In this document: piece by piece, positions 1 through 6,597 of the stretch | Layout: each line of letters opens with the position of its first letter | Position numbering within the stretch: the first letter of the stretch is position 1 | NCBI GenBank assembly: GCA_003164255.1 | Contig: PLST01000391.1 | Location: forward strand, 16,714 to 24,210 | From: Acidobacteriaceae bacterium | GTDB lineage: Bacteria; Acidobacteriota; Terriglobia; Terriglobales; Acidobacteriaceae | DNA length: 7,497 bases | Direction: 5' to 3' | Notes under the pieces: generated by a model | Told to the model about the DNA's origin: nothing | The model's database searches: none | What the model saw: the letters and a program-made list of their open reading frames with translations, nothing else | Translations under genes and position numbers: made by a program

Positions 1-600
1 CGCCAACCACAGTCGAAGGATCTGCAGCTGCTTTTCGTTCCCCTGCCGACTCGGCTAATTCGCATCCCGGATCGGATCCTTCGCGCTGCAGAAAAATGGA
101 TGCCCCACTCATCGCACAGCCTCTTCGTGCGATGAATGAGAAAGAACCACCCCCACGCGTACCTTCCACTCCCTCTTCACCACTCACTACGGCATCAGCG
201 ATCGCAAGCCCACAAGCGCGTGCGTTTACTAATCTGGAACAGTCAACGTGAATAACTCTGCAAAATGGCGAGGTATGGCGCGTCCCGGCAAGTCTCGCCG
301 CACTTACCCAATTCGCTTCCCAAGTAAGTTGTATCTCTTGCACCACCTTCTTCATTGACAAGAAAAATGTGCAGTCCTAAGTTGAAGAAACATGACAAAG
401 GGAACGCAGGTTGTCCTCATTCATCCGGCATAAGTCGGCCGACACTCGCTGAGGAATCCTGTCCAACCAACCGGACGCAAACTTGAACCTCAATGCTGAT
501 TCATTTCTCAATCCCTGGACATTCCAAACGCGGAAAAATTCGGATCCGCGTACTGTTCTTCTGAATTCTGAACTGATCTAGGTTGACTTTGGTGAATGTA
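1..600. other. Left-edge stretch without a supportable gene
   Basis: No gene can be supported here. Three frames run in from the window edge. A plus-strand frame rich in Pro, Ser, Ala and Thr ends at TGA 249-251 (82 codons). Another plus-strand frame ends at TGA 133-135 (44 codons). A minus-strand frame is open from ATG at 353-355 to the edge (118 codons). They overlap each other, so at most one can be real, and none shows a recognisable domain. The plus-strand frame ending at 249-251 could be the 3' end of an upstream gene. The rest (about 250-600) looks like the upstream region of the kinase gene. A perfect -35-like TTGACA lies at 355-360, but it has only a weak -10 partner. Confidence 0.4.
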
Positions 601-1521
601 ATGCCTTTTTGTGAAAAACGTACGACTGTTGTTACGCAATTCGTTCGCAGGCTTCGTGGAGGCGCCCAATCCATTCTTGCTCAAGCAGGCGACGGACTTT
701 TTTATGTCGTCAAATTCGCCGGCAACCCTCAAGGGGAAAACCTGCTTTTCAATGAGAGCGCCGGAGCTGAGCTCTACCGCGCCTGCGGCCTCAACACGCC
801 TTCGTGGAAGCCATTGTTGCTCACCGATGCCTTCCTCGATCGAAATCCTCAATGCTGGTTTCAAACCGAGACTGGGCTCGTAAAACCAACCGCCGGTTTG
901 TGCTTCGGATCCAGCTTCCTGGGAGATGAATCAACCCGCCTCTTCGAGATCCTCCCGGAGGGGAGTTTCAATCGGATACGCAACCAGGTCAGTTTCTGGC
1001 TCGCGTGGCTGGTGGATATATGCGCCGAGCATGCCGACAACAGGCAGGCGCTCTTCCTTGAGGATGCACGTCGCCGCCTCGACGCCTACTTTGTCGATCA
1101 GGGACATCTATTCGGAGGCCCAAAAGGAAACCGGCGAGTGCACTTTGTCGCCTCGCGTTACCTTGATTTCCGTGTCTATCCGAATATATCCTCAACACAT
1201 CTTTTGGATTTCTCGAGAAACTTGGGCGCTCTCAATCTTGACGCGCTCGGGGCGCGAATAAGAAATTTGCCCGATGAGTGGATGTTTGGTTCTGCACTCG
1301 ACAGTTTTCAACGATGCTTGAATCGCCTGTCGGATTCTGTTCTATTGCAAAATTTGCTCGAAACGATCGTTCCCTCTGTTGCACGGAGAACCGATTTTGA
1401 ACAATCCGCCCCACATCACTGTCGTGCCCCCGAGCCTGGGGTTCTGCGCTCTGGAGTACAGCCCCGGATTCAAACCCTCAACTCCATCGGACATCGAGTC
1501 TGTCATCCTGTTTGCGATTAA
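601..1521 (+). CDS. HipA-like protein kinase (HipA_2-type)
   Basis: The product is 306 aa and resembles the HipA-like kinases found in Acidobacteriota. True HipA phosphorylates glutamyl-tRNA synthetase and causes persistence, but the substrate here is unknown. Numbered from ATG 601, the kinase-like core runs from about residue 12 to 258. It has a Gly-rich RRLRGGAQ at 16-23, a VVKF strand with the likely ATP-binding Lys38, and a conserved NE around 51-52. A catalytic-loop-like HADNRQ sits at 144-149 (Asp146), and DQG at 166-168 takes the place of DFG (Asp166). I chose ATG 601 because GGTGA lies 5 nt upstream; GTG 592 and TTG 583 are possible and would add 3 or 6 residues. No HipB-like antitoxin is adjacent. 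About the last 41 residues overlap the next gene out of phase and read like non-family sequence. The family call is firm; the function is inferred. Confidence 0.82.
   Translation: MPFCEKRTTVVTQFVRRLRGGAQSILAQAGDGLFYVVKFAGNPQGENLLFNESAGAELYRACGLNTPSWKPLLLTDAFLDRNPQCWFQTETGLVKPTAGLCFGSSFLGDESTRLFEILPEGSFNRIRNQVSFWLAWLVDICAEHADNRQALFLEDARRRLDAYFVDQGHLFGGPKGNRRVHFVASRYLDFRVYPNISSTHLLDFSRNLGALNLDALGARIRNLPDEWMFGSALDSFQRCLNRLSDSVLLQNLLETIVPSVARRTDFEQSAPHHCRAPEPGVLRSGVQPRIQTLNSIGHRVCHPVCD
1385..1388 (+). promoter_or_regulatory. Ribosome binding site deciding the DUF3037-like start
   Basis: GGAG lies 8 nt upstream of TTG 1397, inside the kinase coding region. The earlier in-frame TTG 1379 and the later GTG 1424 have no comparable site, so TTG 1397 is preferred. 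An initiation site inside the upstream gene suggests the two proteins are made from one mRNA. Confidence 0.45.
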
Positions 1522-1768
1522 GAGCGAGTCCGGCGCCGTGTCCCTCCTCCTCCATCCGCAGTGGCAAAGGATTGTTCAGGACCCCGATCTGCCCTATTTT
1601 GCAGGGCTCATTGAGGATTTCAGAGCTCGGGCCAAACTTCAGCCCGATGCTTTGTTCCAGCATCTTTGCTCTCTATCCGTTGGCCCTCTCATTGTTCATC
1701 AATCCGGCACGGTTCTCGCCGAGGATCCCAAGCTGTCCGAGCTTTCCGCACAATTTGTACGCGCTTAG
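1397..1768 (+). CDS. DUF3037-like small protein paired with HipA-like kinase
   Basis: The product is 123 aa from TTG 1397. After a short N-terminal tail it begins GFCALEYSPGF. It then has a hydrophobic strand (ESVILFAIKSE), a stretch LLHPQWQRIVQDPDLPYFAGL resembling the strand and Asp-Pro-Asp turn of DUF3037 proteins, and a helical segment. It ends with a segment holding a LAEDP motif followed by LSELSAQFV. This order matches, from memory, the DUF3037 proteins that sit beside HipA-like kinases in Acidobacteriota, but similarity is modest and the assignment is provisional. The reading frame differs from that of the kinase gene, which it overlaps by 125 nt. It stops 7 bp before the stop codon of the opposing TPR gene. 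No membrane segment or catalytic motif is visible. The biochemical role is unknown; as a kinase partner it could be a regulator or a substrate. Confidence 0.62.
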   Translation: MNNPPHITVVPPSLGFCALEYSPGFKPSTPSDIESVILFAIKSESGAVSLLLHPQWQRIVQDPDLPYFAGLIEDFRARAKLQPDALFQHLCSLSVGPLIVHQSGTVLAEDPKLSELSAQFVRA

Positions 1769-1775
1769 CGCATGC

Positions 1776-3008
1776 TCAGAACTGCGCAGCAGCAAACCGC
1801 CGCACAACCCGGCCGCCAGTCCCGATCGCAGGGCCAATCTTGCGAAGAATCGCCTCAAACCGCGCGTTCCCTCTCAACTGCAACAGGAGAGGATCCGAAT
1901 GGAAGCCCAGGCTCCACAGCGAACCCCTGGAATACGATTCCTCCAGAAAGCTCACCGCCTCCCGCTTCTCTCCAAGCCCCAGAAGAACAATCGCCAGCAG
2001 GTATCCGCATTCCCTTCTCTTGCGTTCGCCCGTCCGTCGCAGGCGTCCCAGAATCTCCCACGCTTTCTCTGTCTGATCGCAGACCGCGTAGCCGTACCCC
2101 AAAATTGCCAACAACGTCCAGCTATTCTGAAAGGCCGCCGCAATCTCCTCGATTCCGTTTAGATTCTGAGCAATCGGTCCTGTCTGCGTCAGCGCCAGCG
2201 CTTCCACCGCCGCAATCATCGAGCCGTATGCGCCGCTCATCTTGGCCTGTTGCGCCAGTTCCAAAGATTCTTGGGAAGCCCCGTCCAGATACTGAATCCA
2301 GCAAGGAAGAAACGACAGCGGCGTCGCCAGTGGATTGACTTGCCACGCTTCCAATGCGCAATCGCGAGCCTCGGCCAGGTTCTCTTCCGCTATGTACAAC
2401 AAGGCGCGCCCGGCCAGCGCGTGGGAATCGCGTGGATTCTCCCTCAAGACGTCTTCGAATTCAGCGAGCGCCTCGCGCCACTGTCTCCGGTACGTCATCT
2501 TGAGCCATGCATCAGTGCATTTGGCGTCTGGGTCGTTGGAACTCACTTGGGGGACCCGCCTCAAGGCTTCCATCGCACTCGGGTAGGCCACCGAACTGTC
2601 GGCAACTCCGAAAAGTGCAGCGGAAATCAAGGACCGACTAAATCCAAGCAAAGCCGCCAGATTGTCTGGATCTTCGCTGATCGCGTCCCTGTACAGCGCA
2701 GTAATCGAAGAAAGGTTTCGTTCCGAGCGGGAGTTCCAAAGCAATTCTGCCTTTGCCGTCAGTTCCTGAGACCTTTGACACCTCGCATCCGCCGCCGAGC
2801 GGTGTCCATCTCCACCCGCATGAAGCCCAACAGCAAAGTTCGCTACCCAGTCATCCAGCTCGCCTATGAAAGCAAACACGCTCCCTTTCGCTCCACCGAA
2901 GTGATGAACAGGCATCCCAAAATCTGCATGCCAACGCTGAACCGTGCGTTGACCCCGCCCCAGATAATCTGCAATTGATTTCCAGGAATCCAAGCGTGAT
3001 TTAGACAA
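1776..3008 (-). CDS. HTH and TPR-repeat protein, putative regulator
   Basis: The product is 410 aa from TTG 3008, with a purine-rich GGGGGA about 5 nt upstream. Residues 8-55 form a MerR/excisionase-like helix-turn-helix (SWKSIADYLGRGQRTVQRW followed by a wing with GSVFAFIGELDDWV), so it probably binds DNA. The rest is helical. TPR-like units are visible around 85-135 (…LYRDAISEDPDNLAALLGF), around 175-225 (QWREALAEFEDVLRENPRDSHALAG) and around 295-360. The C-terminal DP…LR…RFEAILRKIG (372-392) is a hallmark of acidobacterial HTH-TPR proteins. Many relatives have a membrane helix between the HTH and the TPRs; I see none here, so it is probably cytoplasmic. TPRs suggest a protein partner, which is unidentified. 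It converges on the HipA/DUF3037 pair with 7 bp between stop codons. Annotation as a transcription factor is inference. Confidence 0.8.
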   Translation of the reverse strand: MSKSRLDSWKSIADYLGRGQRTVQRWHADFGMPVHHFGGAKGSVFAFIGELDDWVANFAVGLHAGGDGHRSAADARCQRSQELTAKAELLWNSRSERNLSSITALYRDAISEDPDNLAALLGFSRSLISAALFGVADSSVAYPSAMEALRRVPQVSSNDPDAKCTDAWLKMTYRRQWREALAEFEDVLRENPRDSHALAGRALLYIAEENLAEARDCALEAWQVNPLATPLSFLPCWIQYLDGASQESLELAQQAKMSGAYGSMIAAVEALALTQTGPIAQNLNGIEEIAAAFQNSWTLLAILGYGYAVCDQTEKAWEILGRLRRTGERKRRECGYLLAIVLLGLGEKREAVSFLEESYSRGSLWSLGFHSDPLLLQLRGNARFEAILRKIGPAIGTGGRVVRRFAAAQF

Positions 3009-3237
3009 AGAGTCCCCCGGGCCTTTATGTGCAAAGACGAGTTCAGCGCAGCTTACTGTTCAAACGCTCGATCTGTGCCGCAAAAACGCGTGGGAAAAAA
3101 TGAAGCAATTACTGGAGGTACGACGATCAAGTCCATTTCAAGTCCACCACTTCATCTGGAACCATCTGACGAACTTACAAAAAAGACCAAGCCGGGGCAC
3201 TCCTCAATTCATCGTCTGAATCAAACCTGGCGCCGAT

Positions 3238-3252
3238 TGCCGTGGAACGGCA
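3238..3252. repeat. 15-bp perfect dyad, possible operator
   Basis: TGCCGT-GGA-ACGGCA is a perfect inverted repeat of 6-bp arms around a 3-bp centre. It lies about 230 bp upstream of the TPR gene start and about 320 bp upstream of the small plus-strand gene. It has no T-run, so it is not a terminator. It could bind a dimeric repressor or be a chance occurrence. Confidence 0.3.
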
Positions 3253-3373
3253 TTCCGGCGAGGCGAACTCAGCACGATCATGACCATCTGTTTTCAAACT
3301 GGATATGATTCCCGGTGGGCCCGGTTACGATAGTACCATTCAAACTTTCAAAAATGTCCGGTTGAAAAACAGT

Positions 3374-3403
3374 CCGGCAAGCTTTGGCAAGTATTGGCAT
3401 ACC
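3374..3403 (+). repeat. Three 10-bp phased GGCA repeats
   Basis: Three contiguous units of exactly 10 bp share the core GGCA at the same position: CCGGCAAGCT, TTGGCAAGTA, TTGGCATACC. A weaker fourth unit follows at 3404-3413 (TTTGCGCTTT). The one-helical-turn period would put every core on the same DNA face, as in some operator or activator sites. It lies about 170 bp upstream of the gene at 3574. Adjacent units match at only about 6 of 10 positions, so chance is possible. Confidence 0.3.
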
Positions 3404-3556
3404 TTTGCGCTTTAGGAAAAAGAAGACCCTGGTTACTCTAGTTCTATCAATAATCGTTAGCGGTCCGCATCTCTGTCCAGGCGCCTCGCACCCCGCGAAA
3501 GCCTGACGCGAAATTTGAAGCGCCCCAAAAGGTGCTGAAAGGTGCCGGCAAGGCCG

Positions 3557-3562
3557 AAGGAG
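3557..3562 (+). promoter_or_regulatory. Shine-Dalgarno AAGGAG for the small orphan gene
   Basis: AAGGAG lies 11 nt before ATG 3574 and 5 nt before an in-frame TTG at 3568. It argues against a start at GTG 3532, which lies upstream of this site. Confidence 0.5.
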
Positions 3563-3573
3563 AATTTTTGAGG

Positions 3574-3885
3574 ATGAATGCTCATGCGGAAGCTGACGTG
3601 CTTGTCGGCGCGCCACCCTTGACCGGAACGGAACCGCAATCCCACACCCATCGCAGGCGCCGCGTCGATTACAACTCCGGCCGCGCTCTTGAGATTCTCG
3701 GGCACGCCATCGACTACTTGACCGATGAATACATCTTCGAGGGTGGAAAGGTCTTCGCGGATGACCCGCGTTTCCAGGCCGTACAGCTACTCATGGCGCT
3801 CAATCGCCAAATCTATTTCGCGCGCCCCGTCGTGCCTACCCTTTCCGAACGTCTATTCTCATTCCTCCGCCTTCGCCGCGCATAA
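3574..3885 (+). CDS. Small conserved protein of unknown function
   Basis: The product is 103 aa from ATG 3574; TTG 3568 is the alternative start. I do not recognise a named family. Residues 1-35 look disordered and basic (HTHRRRR at 24-30). Residues 36-100 look helical: GRALEILGHAIDYLTDEY, then an acidic FADDPRFQ, then AVQLLMALNRQIYFARPVVPTL. The second half recalls short uncharacterised acidobacterial proteins with a QLLMALNRQ-like core, but that is from memory. No signal peptide, membrane helix or cysteine motif is present, so it is probably a cytoplasmic, perhaps oligomeric, helical protein. It stands alone, with a gene-poor upstream region, and converges on araB with 41 bp between stops. 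The sound RBS and the amphipathic pattern make it likely real; function is unknown. Confidence 0.68.
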   Translation: MNAHAEADVLVGAPPLTGTEPQSHTHRRRRVDYNSGRALEILGHAIDYLTDEYIFEGGKVFADDPRFQAVQLLMALNRQIYFARPVVPTLSERLFSFLRLRRA

Positions 3886-3926
3886 TCCTCCGCGCCCCGC
3901 CCCTTAGTCGCACAGTACACAAGTCT

Positions 3927-5510
3927 CTAAGTCCCCAGTCCCTGCTCGGCCGCAATCCTCTTCAACTCCGGCAACACGCTTCCCAAAGCCACCGACTTCG
4001 CATCCCGCGTCCCCAGCGCAAAGTAAACATCTCTGTACAGCCGATACAACCGCTCATAAACCGCCGCAGCCTGCGCATCGGGCTCGACCGTGCGCAGCGG
4101 CAAACACACCGCAGCCTGCGCCTCTTCAATCGTCTTGTAAGCGCCCGCCGCCATCAGCGCAATGATTCCCGAACCCAGGCTCGTCGGAATCCCTGCTGGC
4201 ACCAGCACAGGTTTATTCAGCACATTGGCATACACCCGGTTGAGCACTTCGCTCTTTTGCGGAATCCCGCCCGCATTGATCACGCGATCGATGCGCACTC
4301 CGTGCTCCGCCATCCGCTCCAAAATGATGCGCGTGTGAAATGCCGTTCCCTCGATCGCCGCGAACAACTCGTCCTGCGCCGTGTGCACCAGGTTCCATCC
4401 CAGCGTCACGCCGCCCAGTTCCGGATTCACGAGCACCGTCCGGTCGCCATTGTCCCAGCTCAGCCGCAGCAGCCCGGTCTGTCCGGCCTTGTAAGCCTCC
4501 AAACCCTCTGACAGCGCAGCCACCGTCGTGGATGCCCGGCGCGCAATCCCCTCAAAAATGTCGCCCGTCGCCGACAGCCCCGCCTCAATCCCAATCATGC
4601 CCGGATGAATGCTTCCCGGCACCACGCCGCACACGCCCGGCACCAGCTCCGCCTTGCCCGCCATCGCCATAATGCACGTCGATGTGCCCACCACGTTTAC
4701 TGCATCGCCTTCGCGGATATTCGAGCCAAGCGCGTCCCAGTGCGCATCGAACGCGCCCACCGGAATCGGAATCCCCGCCTTAAGACCCAGCTCCGCCGCC
4801 CACTTCGGCGAAAGATGTCCGGCCAGGTGATCGCTGGTCAGATACTCGCCGCCCAGTTTGGCGCGCACGCCCTTCAACAGCGGGTCCACGGCCACCAGGA
4901 ACTCTTCCGGCGGCAGGCCGCCCCACTTGGGGTTCCACATCCACTTGTGGCCCATTGCGCAAATGCTGCGCTTCACGTCGCTCGCCTTCGTAATCCCGCT
5001 CAGCGTCGCCGCCACCATGTCGCAGTGTTCCAGCGCGGTCACAAACTTCTCGCGCTTCTCAGGATTGTGCCGCAGCCAGTGCAGCAGCTTTGAGAATCCC
5101 CACTCGTGCGAGTACACTCCGCCGCACCAATCAATACCCTCAAACTTCAGCTCGTGCGCCTTCTGCGTAATCTCCTGCGCCTCGGCAAACGCGCGATGAT
5201 CGCACCACAGGTAGTACTCGTCGAGCGGCTCAAGATTCTCGCCCAAGGGAATCACGCTCGAGCCCGTCGTATCGAGCGCGATCGCGGCAACCGTCTCGCC
5301 TGCTACGCCCGTCGTCTTCAGTACCTCGCGCGTCGCCGCGGCCAGCGCCTTCATCTGGTCGTCGTGCGACTGCGTTGCATAATTCGGATCTTCGCGACGC
5401 CGGTGCAGCGGATAACTCGCCGATGCGGTTCCAATCGGGCCCTTCTCGCTGTCCACCAGCGTCACGCGAACGCTCAATGTTCCAAAGTCAACTCCAGCCA
5501 CAACCGCCAT
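3927..5510 (-). CDS. araB: Ribulokinase (FGGY family)
   Basis: This cytoplasmic enzyme phosphorylates L-ribulose with ATP to L-ribulose 5-phosphate, the second step of L-arabinose catabolism. The 527-aa protein shows the FGGY kinase layout. It has VDFGTLSVR (7-15, phosphate-binding DFGT), LDTTG (79-83), GGVYSHEW (130-137), GHKWMWNPKWGGLPP (187-201), GAFDAH (252-257, with catalytic base Asp255), GTSTC (275-279) and NAGGIPQKS (412-420). Several of these align closely with E. coli AraB as I recall it (566 aa). The start is M14 of the longest open frame (ATG at 5549), because GGAGGG sits 9 nt before ATG 5510 and the protein then opens with MAVVAGVDFG, usual for the family. It follows motB by 66 bp on the same strand. 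No araA, araD or transporter is visible. D-ribulose or another sugar substrate cannot be excluded. Confidence 0.93.
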   Translation of the reverse strand: MAVVAGVDFGTLSVRVTLVDSEKGPIGTASASYPLHRRREDPNYATQSHDDQMKALAAATREVLKTTGVAGETVAAIALDTTGSSVIPLGENLEPLDEYYLWCDHRAFAEAQEITQKAHELKFEGIDWCGGVYSHEWGFSKLLHWLRHNPEKREKFVTALEHCDMVAATLSGITKASDVKRSICAMGHKWMWNPKWGGLPPEEFLVAVDPLLKGVRAKLGGEYLTSDHLAGHLSPKWAAELGLKAGIPIPVGAFDAHWDALGSNIREGDAVNVVGTSTCIMAMAGKAELVPGVCGVVPGSIHPGMIGIEAGLSATGDIFEGIARRASTTVAALSEGLEAYKAGQTGLLRLSWDNGDRTVLVNPELGGVTLGWNLVHTAQDELFAAIEGTAFHTRIILERMAEHGVRIDRVINAGGIPQKSEVLNRVYANVLNKPVLVPAGIPTSLGSGIIALMAAGAYKTIEEAQAAVCLPLRTVEPDAQAAAVYERLYRLYRDVYFALGTRDAKSVALGSVLPELKRIAAEQGLGT

Positions 5511-5519
5511 GGAATCTAT

Positions 5520-5525
5520 CCCTCC
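5520..5525 (-). promoter_or_regulatory. Shine-Dalgarno GGAGGG deciding the araB start
   Basis: GGAGGG on the minus strand lies 9 nt before ATG 5510. The upstream ATG at 5549 has only a weak CTGG before it, and the 13 extra residues it would add have no counterpart at the start of AraB proteins. Confidence 0.7.
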
Positions 5526-5576
5526 GGTAAACGCTTTCCAGTTCGCCATCCAGAGTACACCATGGACCTGTCTCGA

Positions 5577-6548
5577 TTACTTCTTTGCGCCCGGCAACAG
5601 GCTCGTAAGCCTGCCCATCAACCCCGGCTTCACCGCCGCAGGCGTCACGGGAGTCCCTGCTGCAGGCTTCGCCGCAGGCGCTGCATTTGCCTTCTCCGCC
5701 ATCGCAGTCGCGGCAGCCCCTTGCTGTTTTCCGTCTCCCGGTTTGCCCTTGGCATCCGCCGCACTCGACGCCCCGCCCACTACCGCGACATGTTTCAGGT
5801 CGGGCGGCGCTGATCCATCACTCCCGTTCTTCACCAATATTGAAATCCTGCGGTTCGACGGATCATACGGGTTGCTTTTCACCCGCAGAAACTGGTCCGC
5901 ATATCCCCGAACCTGCGTCACCTGGTCCTGGCGCACACCACTCCCCTGCAACAGTCGCCGTGCCGAGTTTGCCCGATCGGCCGACAACTCCCAGTTGCTG
6001 TAGTTCGTATCGGTCGAATACTGCGTCGCATCGGTGTGCCCCTCAATCAGCAAGGAATTGGGCAGCGTCTTCAGCTCCGCTCCCAGCAACGACAGCAACT
6101 CCTGCCCGCTGTCGCTCAGCCGCGCGCTCCCGCTTTCGTAAAACGTCCCGTTCTTGTCCTCGATCAACTCAATCCGCAGCCCCTCGGCCGTGATTGTGAT
6201 CTCAATCTGCTTCGACAGCTTCTCCAGTTCCTTCTTCGCCTTGATCTCCTGCTCCAGCTTGTCTTTCAGCTTCTGCATCTGATCGTTCTGGGTCGCCGTA
6301 ATCGTCTCGCCGGTCCCCGTCATCGTTGTTCCCAGCAACTGCCCCGTTCCCTTCGGATCGTTGAAATAGCCTGCAACCGCTTTCTTGACCTTCTCGCTCG
6401 ATCCCATCAGCCACAGCACAATAAACAGCGACATCATGGCCGTGACAAAATCCGCGTAAGCCACCTTCCACGCCCCGCCGTGATGGCCGCCGTGGCCCCC
6501 CTTCCTCTTGATCACTATGATTGGTTGCGCCTTGCCGTTGCCGTTCAT
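5577..6548 (-). CDS. motB: Flagellar motor stator protein MotB
   Basis: MotB forms the MotA5B2-type stator that couples proton flow to flagellar rotation and anchors it to peptidoglycan. The 323-aa protein opens with QPIIVIKRKG, as in E. coli MotB, then a Gly/His-rich run (17-25). A single membrane helix follows (about 30-48, VAYADFVTAMMSLFIVLWL) carrying the proton-binding Asp33 (E. coli Asp32). Residues 50-65 match the plug region and 88-114 a coiled coil. The OmpA-like peptidoglycan-binding domain (about 117-240) has EGHTD (169-173), NWELSADRA (185-193) and NRRISILV (232-239). A low-complexity Ala/Pro/Lys tail (242-323) ends with GLMGRLTSLLPGAKK. ATG 6548 is preceded by GGGGAG, only 2 nt away. 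Tyr31-Ala32-Asp33 suggests a proton rather than sodium motor, but this is not decisive. motA lies 112 bp upstream. Confidence 0.96.
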   Translation of the reverse strand: MNGNGKAQPIIVIKRKGGHGGHHGGAWKVAYADFVTAMMSLFIVLWLMGSSEKVKKAVAGYFNDPKGTGQLLGTTMTGTGETITATQNDQMQKLKDKLEQEIKAKKELEKLSKQIEITITAEGLRIELIEDKNGTFYESGSARLSDSGQELLSLLGAELKTLPNSLLIEGHTDATQYSTDTNYSNWELSADRANSARRLLQGSGVRQDQVTQVRGYADQFLRVKSNPYDPSNRRISILVKNGSDGSAPPDLKHVAVVGGASSAADAKGKPGDGKQQGAAATAMAEKANAAPAAKPAAGTPVTPAAVKPGLMGRLTSLLPGAKK

Positions 6549-6597
6549 CGCTCCCCGCTTCTATTCCACATCCCCAGCCATCCGCTCATAGGACCAT

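Larger units (their letters stand above)
3009..3573. other. Gene-poor region between the TPR gene and the small orphan gene
   Basis: This region holds the upstream sequence of the minus-strand TPR gene on its left and of the plus-strand gene at 3574 on its right, so promoters for both should lie here. No convincing -35/-10 pair was found. Two structures stand out: a perfect dyad at 3238-3252 and 10-bp phased repeats at 3374-3403. An open frame at 3027-3308 (93 codons) has an unstructured, low-hydrophobicity translation and no ribosome binding site, so it is not called as a gene. Confidence 0.5.

Noticed and set aside
1..355. Minus-strand 118-codon frame from ATG at 353-355 as a partial gene
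   Set aside because: No ribosome binding site, many codons unusual for the neighbours (AGA, ATA, TTA, GTA), no recognisable domain, and plus-strand frames are also open in the same stretch.
355..383. Promoter with TTGACA (355-360), 17-bp spacer and TAAGTT (378-383)
   Set aside because: The -35 is perfect but the -10 matches the consensus at only half its positions, and it is more than 200 bp from the nearest start.
508..864. Minus-strand frame opposite the kinase start
   Set aside because: It lies across the kinase start region on the other strand, and the kinase frame carries clear family motifs.
1512..2978. Several plus-strand frames opposite the TPR gene (for example 1512-2162, 1772-2338, 2250-2978)
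   Set aside because: Translations are Ser/Pro/Arg-rich without domains, while the minus strand encodes a coherent HTH-TPR protein over the same DNA.
3027..3308. 93-codon plus-strand frame
   Set aside because: No ribosome binding site, no hydrophobic core or motif, and it sits where promoters are expected.
3385..3410. Sigma-54 promoter suggested by TTGGCA…TTTGC
   Set aside because: The GG and GC elements are separated by 9 bp, not the required 10, and the rest of the consensus fits poorly.
3278..3616. Minus-strand 112-codon frame
   Set aside because: It overlaps the start of the better-supported gene at 3574 and has no recognisable motif.
5511..5549. Longer araB start at ATG 5549
   Set aside because: Poor ribosome binding site, and the 13 extra residues contain the GGAGGG site that serves ATG 5510.
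4257..5813. Plus-strand frames opposite araB and the motB end (for example 4605-5093, 5106-5813)
   Set aside because: Arg/Pro/His-rich shadows typical of the reverse strand of GC-rich genes; the minus-strand genes are unambiguous.
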